From Parabacteroides sp. 52 (lineage in GTDB: Bacteria; Bacteroidota; Bacteroidia; Bacteroidales; Tannerellaceae), in the NCBI RefSeq assembly GCF_010500925.1, contig NZ_QVMG01000005.1:1-64000 (forward strand): a DNA stretch of 64,000 nt, read 5' to 3'. Positions 35,710 through 45,170 of this stretch are shown here, piece after piece (the first letter of the stretch is position 1; every line of letters starts with the position of its first letter). Made by a program: the position numbers and the translations under genes. The notes beneath the pieces are model-generated. The model ran no database searches and was not told where the DNA came from. It saw nothing but the letters and a program-made list of their open reading frames with translations.

Positions 35710-36705
35710 TTACATCGCATTTTTCTTTGTAAACTCAATTATCTCATCGATATATCCAAAACACAATCCGGTAACCGTATCGGCACAGCCATAATAAATG
35801 GCTATCCGGCGCGTTTCAGGATCGTGTAAAGCGGCACAGGGGAAAGTCACATTCGGTACATCTCCTACACACTCATACTCTTTTTGAGGAGAAATCAGAT
35901 AAGGACGTGAACGGTATTTTACTTTCCACGGTTCATCCAAATCCAGGATGGCCGCTCCAAAACTATACACATAACCGTTACAGGAAAGCAATACCCCATG
36001 GTATATAAGTAACCAGCCTTCCGATGTTTCAATAGGAATAGGACCGGCTCCGATTTTCATGCTTTGCCAGGCGCTCTCCTCGAAAGGCGAAGGGGCCATC
36101 ACATGACGATGTTTACCCCAGAAACACATATCGGGGGATTCGCTGAAGAATATATCTCCAAAAGGGGTATGTCCGTTATCACTCGGACGACTCAACATGG
36201 CATAATTGCCCTTGATCTTACGAGGGAACATCACCCCGTTCCGGTTAAATGGCAAAAAGGCATTTTCCAGTTGATGAAAAGTCTCGAAGTCATACGTATA
36301 AGCCACCCCTATTGTCGGTCCGTAATAACCATTACACCAAGTTACATAATAACGGTCTTCGATGAAACAAACACGCGGATCATATCCGTAAACAAACTTG
36401 CCTATCTCTTCGTCTTCCGATTCAAATTCCAGTTTCGTTTCCGAAATATGCCAATGAATGCCATCCGCACTGAAACCGACATGTAAACGCATACGCCGGC
36501 AAGTGTCATCACAACGAAACACCCCGGCATAACCTCCTTTGAAAGGGACAACCGCACTGTTAAACACACTATTGGATGTAGAAATGATATCACGTGGAAT
36601 CACCGGATTTTCGGAATATCTCCATAAAACCGCCTTGCTGTCTGCCGGGCGATCCTGCCAGGGCATATCAGGAAGCGGGGCTCCTTCTATTTTTAAGTCA
36701 TTCAT
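35710..36705 (-). CDS. Glycoside hydrolase family 130 phosphorylase (beta-mannoside type)
   Basis: 331 residues, family length. It forms a five-bladed beta-propeller: DWHWH-like repeats such as [10 protein letters not shown], and the conserved [18 protein letters not shown] (catalytic aspartate expected in YDPR, about residue 108), then [19 protein letters not shown]130 enzymes phosphorolyse beta-1,4- or beta-1,2-mannosides to mannose 1-phosphate. There is no signal peptide, so it acts on imported disaccharide. Its ATG overlaps the stop of the symporter gene (ATGA), so uptake and phosphorolysis are coupled. Exact linkage unknown. Confidence 0.88.
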   Translation of the reverse strand: MNDLKIEGAPLPDMPWQDRPADSKAVLWRYSENPVIPRDIISTSNSVFNSAVVPFKGGYAGVFRCDDTCRRMRLHVGFSADGIHWHISETKLEFESEDEEIGKFVYGYDPRVCFIEDRYYVTWCNGYYGPTIGVAYTYDFETFHQLENAFLPFNRNGVMFPRKIKGNYAMLSRPSDNGHTPFGDIFFSESPDMCFWGKHRHVMAPSPFEESAWQSMKIGAGPIPIETSEGWLLIYHGVLLSCNGYVYSFGAAILDLDEPWKVKYRSRPYLISPQKEYECVGDVPNVTFPCAALHDPETRRIAIYYGCADTVTGLCFGYIDEIIEFTKKNAM

Positions 36706-38594
36706 GATTGTATATTTTTTTCTTTCAGATTAATTTCGCTCATTAACATATCATATTCTTTTTCTTCTTTGTTCATCTTATCATACCAGTTTTTCTTCAA
36801 AATCAATGTTGTAATACCCAGAATGAGTATAGAGGTAAACAAGGGGAATCCCTCTTTAATCACAATATACATCGGTATGATAGTCAGACAAGATTGCCAG
36901 AGAATGCCTACAGCTATATTGAACATATCTCTTTTGAAATGTGTATTTCGTTTTACCTGTGGATAACGTTCGCAGGCTTTTGTGGCAACAGGTCCCCAAA
37001 ATCCCCAAGGACGTACCCGAATGTAAAAATCAATAAGTGTCTCTTCATCGGTCGGTTCTGTTAATAATGTACCCACTATACATCCGATAAGAGAGACTCC
37101 CATCAATACGGGGAAATAATACAAAGGCAATGTATGGGGAAAAAACTGAGGTACAATCATAGCAGCCACAATACCGACCAACATCCCCCAGAAATAACCG
37201 TATCCATTGAAACGCCACCAATGCCATTTCAATAAGTTCGCAGCAATATAACCTCCATACAATGCCGAAACGATCCATTGAAGAACCGAATTAATATTCA
37301 ATACAAAAAATCCTATAACCGTGCTGATGACTACCACAGATACAGAGATAATATAACTCGCCCGGATCTGCGTTTTATTTGATGCCTTCGGATTGATATA
37401 TTTCAGATATACATCATTCACCAGATAAGCGGGTGCTGCATTGACTGTGGAAGCAAATGTTGACATAAATGCTGCCAACAAACCGGCTAATAATAGTCCG
37501 GCCAATCCAACAGGAACAAATTCGCTGATAGCCCGTGGCAATATTGTTTCAAAATCGACAGCCGATCCCATGGCATTGAAGTCGTCACTGAAAAAAACAA
37601 TAGCCAGGACTGCGAATCCCATAATCATAAGGTAACGGGGAATCAACAAAATAACCGGGACGGAACCACTCATTAAAGCGGCTTCCTTAGGACTTTTACA
37701 AGCCAAAATCTTCTGCATATCGTAATTCGGTGCCGGACCGGCCATGCTTAAAAAGACTCCTTTGAAAAGCATCATCATGACAAAAACGGTGAACAGGTTA
37801 TATTGGTCAAGCGCCATTTTATCCATGACAGAAGGTATGAGGTTACTCCAATCCAAATCGAGTGTCCATCCAAAGAAAGGAGAATCCCAACCTGCTGGTA
37901 CATGGGCGGCCAACATATCCGGACTGACCTTCATCATGGCAATAGCAGCTATCACGACACCTGCCACTGTCATAATGCCAAACTGTACCACATCTGTCCA
38001 CACAATGCTCAGCATACCTCCTAACATCACATAAAAAGTAGCAATAGTCGTAAAGAATATACCATACAAATGAGGCACATATTCAGGAGCCACATCAAAG
38101 GGTACAAACTGAGAGACAACTTCCCAAGGGAAGAATATCTCCATGAATTTACCGATTCCGATAAACCCATAACTCAAAAAGCCCAACACCCCTATAACCG
38201 CATAGAGAATCACTACCGTATGCGATAAATTAGCACCTCTCCCATATCCAAACCGGGTTCGAATCCATTCCGCACCAGTCAACACATTGGAACGGCGTAA
38301 CCAAATGGATAAGTAGACCATCAAGAAAATCTGATTGAAGACCGGCCAAAGCCAGGGAACCCAAAGACTCTTAAGTCCATAGACAAATGCCAGGTAAACC
38401 ATCCACATCGTACCGGAAATATCAAACATACCCGAAGCATTGGATAGCCCCAACATATAAAAAGGCAGTGTTTTTCCCCCCAGAAAGTAAGAGTCAAGGT
38501 TTTTGGAAGCCCGCTTCTTAAGCACCAATCCGATAATAATCATTACGACCAGGTAGAGTGCAATGATCAATACATCAATAAGTTCTAAATTCAT
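36702..38594 (-). CDS. Sodium:solute symporter (SSS family)
   Basis: 630 residues with about 13-14 hydrophobic segments. It begins [36 protein letters not shown], the SSS signature, and ends in a long hydrophilic tail. SSS proteins import sugars, organic acids or vitamins with sodium. Coupling to the GH130 gene points to a mannose-containing disaccharide as cargo (inference). Its own -7 element lies upstream, inside the gap to the propeller gene. Confidence 0.92.
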   Translation of the reverse strand: MNLELIDVLIIALYLVVMIIIGLVLKKRASKNLDSYFLGGKTLPFYMLGLSNASGMFDISGTMWMVYLAFVYGLKSLWVPWLWPVFNQIFLMVYLSIWLRRSNVLTGAEWIRTRFGYGRGANLSHTVVILYAVIGVLGFLSYGFIGIGKFMEIFFPWEVVSQFVPFDVAPEYVPHLYGIFFTTIATFYVMLGGMLSIVWTDVVQFGIMTVAGVVIAAIAMMKVSPDMLAAHVPAGWDSPFFGWTLDLDWSNLIPSVMDKMALDQYNLFTVFVMMMLFKGVFLSMAGPAPNYDMQKILACKSPKEAALMSGSVPVILLIPRYLMIMGFAVLAIVFFSDDFNAMGSAVDFETILPRAISEFVPVGLAGLLLAGLLAAFMSTFASTVNAAPAYLVNDVYLKYINPKASNKTQIRASYIISVSVVVISTVIGFFVLNINSVLQWIVSALYGGYIAANLLKWHWWRFNGYGYFWGMLVGIVAAMIVPQFFPHTLPLYYFPVLMGVSLIGCIVGTLLTEPTDEETLIDFYIRVRPWGFWGPVATKACERYPQVKRNTHFKRDMFNIAVGILWQSCLTIIPMYIVIKEGFPLFTSILILGITTLILKKNWYDKMNKEEKEYDMLMSEINLKEKNIQS

Positions 38595-38632
38595 ACTATT
38601 TAATAGTTTAGATCGTTCAGTTAACAGTCTGA

Positions 38633-38640
38633 CAAAGGTA
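38633..38640 (-). promoter_or_regulatory. -7 element TACCTTTG of the SSS-GH130 operon
   Basis: Minus-strand consensus match 38 bases before the symporter start. Confidence 0.7.
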
Positions 38641-38649
38641 AACGAATTA

Positions 38650-39534
38650 TCAAAGAGGGCAAATAGCCGAAATCATCCCAAACGAAGCGTTGTCATTCAA
38701 GTTCCAGACCATTTTCCCCGAAGCATCCAACTCTATTAACTGAGGAGAATTAGCTTCCGAAGCATTCTTATCATGCCCCTGCCAGTTACATATATACAAT
38801 CCTCCGTCTTTCGTCGGTTGCAATTGGGCAACAAAGAAGAGAGTAACTCCATCAATGTCTTTGGCATTCACTTTACGGAGAACTTCTCCTGTTTTATAAT
38901 TCAATTCTATATAAAAGTGAGAATCACCACATCCAACCAACCAGTTGCCATTAGGTAGAGGAGCCATTCCAAAAGGGCTTCCCTCTATCTTCACAGAATG
39001 GAGTACTTTCCCTGCAGGGGAAACCTCCCATATTTCAGAAGCTCCAAGAAGTGGAATCATATAGTTCCCTTGTTCATTTTTAGTCACTTGCCTGAATTGG
39101 GAATGAGGCCTTTCCAATTTTGTTTCAAATTCGGTTTGGGATACGATCTCTCCTTTTGCGTTCACCTCCATTAGCACCGTTGGGGTACCACAGCGTCCTA
39201 ACAGGCAATTCCCATTCGGCAAAACCTTTGCTGTTTGTATTTCCGTACCCTGCGGGGCTTCTATATTCCATATTTCTTGTTTGTCATAAGTGACCAGTTT
39301 GGCTCCCCGTCTATAAGAAAAAAGGATATGTCCCTCAGGAGTCATTGCAACCGAATTACACTCCCACCCTCTTTCCAATGGGTACTCCCATTCTACTTTT
39401 TTTGTTTCTTTATCTATAATAACTATCTTATTCCATCCGGAACCAGCTAATAATAAACGGTCTACTTTCTTTTCTGCCATAACATACATGGCAACAAACA
39501 AGGTCATTAACAATAAAACAAGTCTCTTTTTCAT
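38650..39534 (-). CDS. Exported beta-propeller protein of unknown function
   Basis: 294 residues. A signal peptide (to about residue 20, ...VAMYVMA) is followed by six or so repeats with the pattern PxGxxL...G/T, such as MTPEGHILFSYRRG, VLPNGNCLLGRCG, PLPNGNWLVGCGD and LDASGKMVWNLND, indicating a PQQ/arylsulfotransferase-like propeller. No catalytic residues are recognised. It lies upstream of the symporter-GH130 pair in the same direction and may be a periplasmic sugar-binding or sensing partner. A 16-bp palindrome precedes it. Confidence 0.75.
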   Translation of the reverse strand: MKKRLVLLLMTLFVAMYVMAEKKVDRLLLAGSGWNKIVIIDKETKKVEWEYPLERGWECNSVAMTPEGHILFSYRRGAKLVTYDKQEIWNIEAPQGTEIQTAKVLPNGNCLLGRCGTPTVLMEVNAKGEIVSQTEFETKLERPHSQFRQVTKNEQGNYMIPLLGASEIWEVSPAGKVLHSVKIEGSPFGMAPLPNGNWLVGCGDSHFYIELNYKTGEVLRKVNAKDIDGVTLFFVAQLQPTKDGGLYICNWQGHDKNASEANSPQLIELDASGKMVWNLNDNASFGMISAICPL

Positions 39535-39569
39535 ATCGTATCGGGTATAAGAAATAACTTTATCGTTTT

Positions 39570-39585
39570 AAATCTGTACAGATTT
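39570..39585. promoter_or_regulatory. 16-bp perfect palindrome, candidate operator
   Basis: AAATCTGTACAGATTT lies 36 bases upstream of the propeller gene start. Its size and symmetry suit a dimeric repressor or activator. No -7 consensus is visible beside it. Confidence 0.4.
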
Positions 39586-39607
39586 GTAATTGCATGGGAA
39601 GCCCGCA

Positions 39608-39651
39608 GCAAAAAGGGTGTCTCCAAGGTACAACCTTATGAAACACCCTTT
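39608..39651 (-). terminator. Terminator at the end of the dha-lsrF gene train
   Basis: On the minus strand AAAAGGGTGT pairs with ACACCCTTTT and is followed by a further T. It lies just after the stop of the LsrF-type gene and separates it from the propeller-symporter-GH130 group. Confidence 0.75.
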
Positions 39652-39658
39652 TATTTTT

Positions 39659-40531
39659 TTATTTGGATAAATCCAAAAACAATTCATGTCCTTGATCAGG
39701 AGTTAAGCCATCATGCACTACCGCATGCACAGCCTGAATCATAGCAGCGGGCGCATCGCTTTGGAAAACATTACGTCCCATATCTACACCTGCAGCACCA
39801 TCATTAATTGCATTATAACAGAGTTCCAATGCCTCTTTTTCCGGTAATTTTTTACCTCCGGCAATAACAACAGGTACCGGACAAGCCGCAGCTACTTTTT
39901 CAAAACCTTCACAATAATAGGTTTTGACTATATTGGCTCCGTTTTCTGCACACAGACGAGAGGCTAAACCGAAATAACGGGCATCGCGGGCCATCTGTTT
40001 ACCCACAGCAGTTACTCCCATTACCGGAATATTGTAACGACTGCCCAAATCAACTGCCTTATACAAGTTGGCCACTGTTTTAGCTTCATAAGCACTATCA
40101 CCAATAGACAACATTACAGCCATAGCGGATACATTCAAGCGAATAGCATCTTCTATATCTATCAATACATTGTCATTCAATTCGGTCAAAATAGAAGTGC
40201 CGGCATCCGAACGAAGACAAATCGGTTTGTTCACATTTGCCGGAACAGAAGATTGTAAAATACCACGCGTACACATGATACAATCAGCATATTCAATAAG
40301 AGGAACGATATGCAAATCGATACGTTCCAAACCGGATGTCGGTCCCATAATAAAACCGTGGTCAAAAGCCAACATTACAGACTTTCCTGTTTTCGGATTA
40401 AAGATACGGGACAATCTGTCCTTCATCCCCCAGGGTAAATTTGCCGCTCCTTTCACATGAAAAGTCTGAGAAGAAGAAGCAATACCTAAACCAAAGTCTG
40501 CACCTTCACGTAAATCATCTAAATCTGCCAT
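39659..40531 (-). CDS. LsrF-type class I aldolase/thiolase (DhnA family)
   Basis: 290 residues. Strongly similar along its length to what I recall of LsrF: MADLDDLREGADFG at the start, then SRIFNPKTGKSVMLAFDHGFIMGPTSGLERID, the Schiff-base lysine region GANIVKTYYCEGFEKV (about 197-212) and VVIAGGKKLPEKEALE. LsrF acts on phospho-AI-2 degradation product (3-hydroxy-2,4-pentanedione 5-phosphate) with CoA; relatives include class I fructose-bisphosphate aldolases. No other lsr genes are present. The neighbours DhaL/DhaK suggest it cleaves or transfers from a phosphorylated ketose. Confidence 0.85.
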   Translation of the reverse strand: MADLDDLREGADFGLGIASSSQTFHVKGAANLPWGMKDRLSRIFNPKTGKSVMLAFDHGFIMGPTSGLERIDLHIVPLIEYADCIMCTRGILQSSVPANVNKPICLRSDAGTSILTELNDNVLIDIEDAIRLNVSAMAVMLSIGDSAYEAKTVANLYKAVDLGSRYNIPVMGVTAVGKQMARDARYFGLASRLCAENGANIVKTYYCEGFEKVAAACPVPVVIAGGKKLPEKEALELCYNAINDGAAGVDMGRNVFQSDAPAAMIQAVHAVVHDGLTPDQGHELFLDLSK

Positions 40532-40545
40532 ATTTTTCTTTTTTC

Positions 40546-40589
40546 AAGAAGGAACTGTTTCCCTTTTGCATACAGAAACAGTCCTTCTT
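40546..40589. other. Hairpin between dhaL and the LsrF-type gene
   Basis: AAGAAGGA-ACTGTTTC pairs with GAAACAGT-CCTTCTT across a ~13-nt loop. No T-run follows in the direction of transcription, so it is more likely an RNA-processing or attenuating stem in the leader of the downstream gene than a full terminator. Confidence 0.5.
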
Positions 40590-40603
40590 TGTATTATTAA
40601 TTA

Positions 40604-41218
40604 TTACAATGCTTCTGCAAATGCGGCAAACATACAACTCCAAGAAGTCGCACCGCTATCAGCCGATCCGATAGAACGTTCCCCGTAATTACGGGCACGT
40701 CCGAAATTTGCTTTCATCTGCACAGTCTCTTCTGCCCCTTTCAAAGCTGCATCAGCTCCTGCCTGCAGGATTTCTTTAATATCCGCCGAAGAGGAAGCTT
40801 GCATCGCTTCTACGGCTGGAATTAAAGCATCCATCATGGTTTTGTCTCCCCGTTTGGCCTGCGTTTGTTGTTGTACATTGGCAAGCCCTCCGGCAAACAT
40901 AGCCTTTACACCGGCAGCATCCAATTCGGTTCCCTGCGCATGGTCACTCATGCCCAAAAGGAATGCGCCTAACAGGGTACTGGTCGAACCACTTACTTCA
41001 AGCATTACCCCCATCCCCATATCTCCCAACATGGATTTAAACTCAGTACCGTTTTGAGCCGCTTTGGTTACTGCCGTAAAAGCTGTCACAATAGCTGTTC
41101 CATGATCACCATCACCTATGATCGCATCCAATTGGGAAAATTCATCTTCCCGCGCTTTGATACGGAGAAGCGCATTATTCAGCATGGCTTTAAAAGCCTC
41201 AATGGTCAAATTCGTCAT
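40604..41218 (-). CDS. Dihydroxyacetone kinase subunit L (DhaL family)
   Basis: 204 residues, all-helical nucleotide-binding subunit. The Mg-ADP aspartate cluster is in LDAIIGDGDHGTAIV (about 27-41), and GSTSTLLGAFLLG and ARNYGERSIGSADSGATSW follow as in the family. In PTS-linked systems DhaL keeps bound ADP that DhaM re-phosphorylates; in ATP-dependent kinases the equivalent domain uses ATP. No DhaM is present here, so ATP-dependent action is likelier. It is four bases downstream of dhaK. Confidence 0.92.
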   Translation of the reverse strand: MTNLTIEAFKAMLNNALLRIKAREDEFSQLDAIIGDGDHGTAIVTAFTAVTKAAQNGTEFKSMLGDMGMGVMLEVSGSTSTLLGAFLLGMSDHAQGTELDAAGVKAMFAGGLANVQQQTQAKRGDKTMMDALIPAVEAMQASSSADIKEILQAGADAALKGAEETVQMKANFGRARNYGERSIGSADSGATSWSCMFAAFAEAL

Positions 41219-41222
41219 CTTT

Positions 41223-42236
41223 TTATTTGCCTATTGTTGTCCAATAAGGAGCATCCGCCTGTTTCTTAAAATAGTGAATATGATCGTTATCCAAGATGCC
41301 TATGATCATCTGAAAACCAGCTTGTTCCTGTACAGTCAGGATTTCCTGAATGCGGGATTCTGCTATTTCCATACCGCGTGCAACCAAGTCTTTATAAGCC
41401 TTACGGAAAACAATATTCAATTCCATCTGAGTAGTGGCACCGACTCCATTAATGATAAGCATTAACTTATCTCCGCTTTTTGGTTTCAGCTTCTGACACA
41501 ATAGGTCTACCATCTGGGCTGCTGTATCATCTGCTGACACCAAGGCTCTTTGACCACCTCCGCCTTCTCCGTGTTGTCCCATGCCTATTTCCATGATACC
41601 TTCCGGTAGATCAGAAATAGTTGCATTATTTTGCGGGTGCGTACAAGAACGCATAGCCACAGCCAGCGTTGCCACATTCTTATTATAGCGTTCTCCTATT
41701 TCAATCAATTCATCCAATGATTTACCTTCTTCTGAGGCAGCTCCCAATATCTTGAATAAAGGAACACAACCGGCCAAGCCCCGACGATCATCGTCCGAAG
41801 CATCCAAACCGGCACTGATATCATCGTGTGTCATGATGCGTTTTACCTTTATACCTGCCCGTTCAGCCAGTTGGCAAGCCATATTGGCACTCATCACGTC
41901 ACCCGCATGATTCAATACTACCAACAATATACCGACTTCACGTTTCATCAATTGTAAGGCCTGGAATAAACGTTGAGCTCCTGGTGCGGCAAATACATCT
42001 CCTACCACCGAACAGTCGAGCATACCTTCACCCACGAATCCGCTTAATGCAGGTTCATGTCCGGAACCTCCTAAAGTAACAATCGCTACTTTCTCTTCAC
42101 TTTTGGGGTTAGCACGTACAACAATGTTTTCGCCTCCCATTTTTACTTTGTCACTATATGCTAATACATACCCTTCCAATAACTCTGGAGTCACCTGCAT
42201 AGGGTCATTGATAAACTTCGTTTTCATTTCAGACAT
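41223..42236 (-). CDS. Dihydroxyacetone kinase subunit K (DhaK family)
   Basis: 337 residues. Substrate-binding subunit: GGSGHEPALSGFVGEGMLD (about 55-73) and a histidine in AMRSCTHPQNN (about 200) at the position where DhaK forms a hemiaminal with the ketone. It would bind dihydroxyacetone or a related short ketose for phosphorylation by the DhaL subunit. Related kinases act on erythrulose and similar sugars, so the substrate is open. Part of the minus-strand gene train. Confidence 0.92.
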   Translation of the reverse strand: MSEMKTKFINDPMQVTPELLEGYVLAYSDKVKMGGENIVVRANPKSEEKVAIVTLGGSGHEPALSGFVGEGMLDCSVVGDVFAAPGAQRLFQALQLMKREVGILLVVLNHAGDVMSANMACQLAERAGIKVKRIMTHDDISAGLDASDDDRRGLAGCVPLFKILGAASEEGKSLDELIEIGERYNKNVATLAVAMRSCTHPQNNATISDLPEGIMEIGMGQHGEGGGGQRALVSADDTAAQMVDLLCQKLKPKSGDKLMLIINGVGATTQMELNIVFRKAYKDLVARGMEIAESRIQEILTVQEQAGFQMIIGILDNDHIHYFKKQADAPYWTTIGK

Positions 42237-42266
42237 TTTGTTTTTTCTTTATAAGGTTTATATTTC

Positions 42267-42581
42267 TTACTTAATTTCCATAATTTCTACAGCAATACCT
42301 TCTTCTTCTATAAAAGCGATAGTCAGGTGTTCATCACATACAGCCGGGCCAAAAATCACTTTTTTCCCTTCCAGTTCTTTGGCCAGGTCAGGTACTGTAT
42401 AAGCCATATGTGTTTCTTGCTGTACCAACTCAGGCAAACAGCTACCTTCTTCAAACTTCAGCCATTCTATTTTGTTTGGGCTTTTACTATAGTCGGTTAA
42501 CCATACACTCAAACCTTCATTATATACAGCACCCTCTTTTTTCTCTGTAGTGATAATTCCTACGTGATTAAATGTTCTCAT
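42267..42581 (-). CDS. Small VOC/glyoxalase-fold protein
   Basis: 104 residues. FNHVGIITTEK at the N-terminus, a central HMAYTVPDLAKELEGKKVI, and FIEEEGIAVEIMEIK at the end match the beta-alpha-beta-beta-beta pattern of a VOC domain. Candidate metal ligands are His6, His58 and a terminal Glu. A single VOC module would need to dimerise to form a site. Substrate unknown; position between ccsBA and dhaK suggests isomerase or lyase activity in the same pathway. Confidence 0.65.
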   Translation of the reverse strand: MRTFNHVGIITTEKKEGAVYNEGLSVWLTDYSKSPNKIEWLKFEEGSCLPELVQQETHMAYTVPDLAKELEGKKVIFGPAVCDEHLTIAFIEEEGIAVEIMEIK

Positions 42582-42624
42582 GATTCTTTCGATTTAATTA
42601 TTAATATTAAGTTATTTCCTATTT

Positions 42625-45075
42625 TTATCTTTCATCTATCCCAATCGTCTTTTTATACTTCCACCGGGAAAAAACAGCCAGTATCGACACTATAATAGCA
42701 GCTCCATACAAATAGATAAATATATTATTTACATGATCATTCTGTCCATAAGAATGCATTCCGCTCAAAAAATAATTGACTCCGAAAAAGGTCATCAATA
42801 CAGAAGCAAACGACAATACGGACATTAGATTAAATAACCAGGGATTATCCCATTTTTTCACCAGACGTAAATGCAGCGTAATAGCATAAACAACCATTGT
42901 GATCAACGCCCAGGTTTCTTTCGGGTCCCATCCCCAATAGCGTCCCCAGGATTCATTCGCCCAAACAGCTCCCAAAAAAGTACCTATAGTCATTAAAGCC
43001 AGCCCTATCAATAAAGACATTTCATTTATTATGCTCAATTCACGTATTCGTACAGAAAATAGGACAATATTCTTTGCTTTAAGGAAAAGTATCATAACCA
43101 GGTTGGTCAAACCGATCAAACAGCTAATGCCAAAGAATCCATAAGCTCCGACAATAACAGCCACATGAAACATCAACCAGGGGGACTTCAACACAGGCAC
43201 CAAAGGATTGATTTCCGGATCCATCCAGTTTAATCCGGAAACAAATAAAATAATACCTGCAAATAAGGTAGCCAGTGAAAAAGTGACAGGACTGCGTCTT
43301 GCAAACAACAAACCGGCAAACACAGTTGCCCATGCCACATAAACCATTGTCTCATAGGAATTACTCCAGGGTGCATGTCCGGCAATATACCAACGGACAC
43401 CCATACCAGCCATATGAAAAAGAAAGACAATAAAGACTCCGGTTCCCAAGAGCCACGAAATATACTTCATGCCTCTCTCCTGTTTAAATAATGAGACAAA
43501 AGAGAAAATGAGCATAAGTCCCCCAAGGATAAGATACCCTTTTTTACATTGCCGGAAAATATCCATCCGGTTATAGTGAATCTCCGCCCGAATACGTTTA
43601 GGATTTATATCCAGGGTTTTATTTTTTGCTTTCTGATAAGTATATATCATTTCGACAATCTCATCTGCTTTGGACCAATCTCCACTTTGCAAAGCACCCT
43701 GTATTTCTCCCAGGTACCAGGGAAATATCTGGGAAACAAAGAGAGAGTCTTTTCCTTGAAAACTCGAAAGATCATCTCCGGGAGCATACCAGGTATGATT
43801 GGGATCATCTTCCTGGGGGAAAAGATTCAGCATCTGATGATTTATCAACTGATGCATAATATTCACCTTCTCATCCAATTTCATCAGATCTTTATCAAAA
43901 GAACTGCGTTCTGCCGGCATTTTATTATAGGCATCTTCCAAACGTTGTTGAAGTTTGTAATTACCTTTATCATCAAACATTTCAATATATGCACACATCC
44001 CCTTCGACAAATTGAAGTGAGAGGACAATTCTTCATTCGACTGTATGATAAAGGGGACACGCATCCACATATCCGGCAAAGTAACCAAACTGATAAGAAA
44101 CTGATCAGAGTTGAGTGTTCCGATTTTATCGGACTTATGCAATTTTCGTAATATTTCAGAGGAAAAGGTATTCACCGGAAGCATACGTCCGTTGGAGGAC
44201 TGAATAGGTAATTCACTGAACTTAGCTGCATGCTCTGCTTCTATCGCATATTTTTGTATCGTAGCGAACATAGGGGAAGGAATCTCTTGGGCAGCCAAAG
44301 AAGAACACATACCAAAGACAGATAAACACAGAAGAGTCATAAAAGTCTCCTTTCGTAGCTCCTTTAAACGACGGCTTAAATACATAAACCGCGTATGTTT
44401 CCCTAATAGACTTAACACGAGTCCCGCCAATAACAACAGATAGCCCGTATAAGTAATATTTCTTCCCGCCACATCCTTATTTACAGATAAGACAGTTCCT
44501 CCCTCATCCTTATCATAAGAAGCCTGAAAAAAACGATATCCTTTGACATCCAGTATATTATTCATGTAGACTCTCTCCTTACGGGTTTCCCCATCCACAT
44601 GTACCCATAGTTCACTCTCGTAAGAAGACGGACTGGAAGAGCCGGGATAACGAGTCAATGTAAATTTGATCAATTCAACTTCAAAAGGTAAGGTTTTAAA
44701 ATAAGTATCCTTTGAGGTTCTAATAGCTATTCGATTATTCGATTCACCCTCACGCAGGTGCAGGATACCTTCTTCTCCAAAAATATGAGAGACCAAAGCT
44801 CCCAATAAAATAACAATAAAAGCAGAATGAACAAATATCATCCCCCACTTTTTCTGTTTCCATACCTGACGTTTTACGACAACCGTAATAAAATTTACGA
44901 CCAGTAGGAATTGCAACAGAAAAAAAAGAGGAGAATAATAAACCATTGCCTTGGCAGCCAAGGTTCCATGATACTTTTCAATAAAAGTAGCGACAGCCAA
45001 ACCTACGGCATAAACAACCAATAAAACAATCGTTGTAAGGTAAGAAGAGAAGATTTGTTCAATCTTTGTTTTCAT
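42625..45075 (-). CDS. ccsBA: Cytochrome c maturation protein CcsBA (fused CcsB-CcsA, system II)
   Basis: 816 residues from ATG 45075 (MKTKIEQIFSSYLTT); an upstream ATG at 45135 would add a 20-residue extension. The N-terminal half is ResB/CcsB-like (membrane segments near 10-30, 46-65, 80-100, 225-245), followed by a large periplasmic region (about 285-505). The C-terminal half is CcsA with six or more segments and the haem-binding WWD domain WGRYWGWDPKETWALI (about 715). It exports and ligates haem to CxxCH proteins. Two such proteins are encoded immediately upstream in the same direction. Confidence 0.93.
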   Translation of the reverse strand: MKTKIEQIFSSYLTTIVLLVVYAVGLAVATFIEKYHGTLAAKAMVYYSPLFFLLQFLLVVNFITVVVKRQVWKQKKWGMIFVHSAFIVILLGALVSHIFGEEGILHLREGESNNRIAIRTSKDTYFKTLPFEVELIKFTLTRYPGSSSPSSYESELWVHVDGETRKERVYMNNILDVKGYRFFQASYDKDEGGTVLSVNKDVAGRNITYTGYLLLLAGLVLSLLGKHTRFMYLSRRLKELRKETFMTLLCLSVFGMCSSLAAQEIPSPMFATIQKYAIEAEHAAKFSELPIQSSNGRMLPVNTFSSEILRKLHKSDKIGTLNSDQFLISLVTLPDMWMRVPFIIQSNEELSSHFNLSKGMCAYIEMFDDKGNYKLQQRLEDAYNKMPAERSSFDKDLMKLDEKVNIMHQLINHQMLNLFPQEDDPNHTWYAPGDDLSSFQGKDSLFVSQIFPWYLGEIQGALQSGDWSKADEIVEMIYTYQKAKNKTLDINPKRIRAEIHYNRMDIFRQCKKGYLILGGLMLIFSFVSLFKQERGMKYISWLLGTGVFIVFLFHMAGMGVRWYIAGHAPWSNSYETMVYVAWATVFAGLLFARRSPVTFSLATLFAGIILFVSGLNWMDPEINPLVPVLKSPWLMFHVAVIVGAYGFFGISCLIGLTNLVMILFLKAKNIVLFSVRIRELSIINEMSLLIGLALMTIGTFLGAVWANESWGRYWGWDPKETWALITMVVYAITLHLRLVKKWDNPWLFNLMSVLSFASVLMTFFGVNYFLSGMHSYGQNDHVNNIFIYLYGAAIIVSILAVFSRWKYKKTIGIDER

Positions 45076-45170
45076 ATTATTCTTTTTAAAAGTTGGAAGT
45101 AAAATGCAAAAAGCAAAAATAGATATATTATGCAAACCTTTCGTTCTTTTACTTCCAACTTCTATACAAT

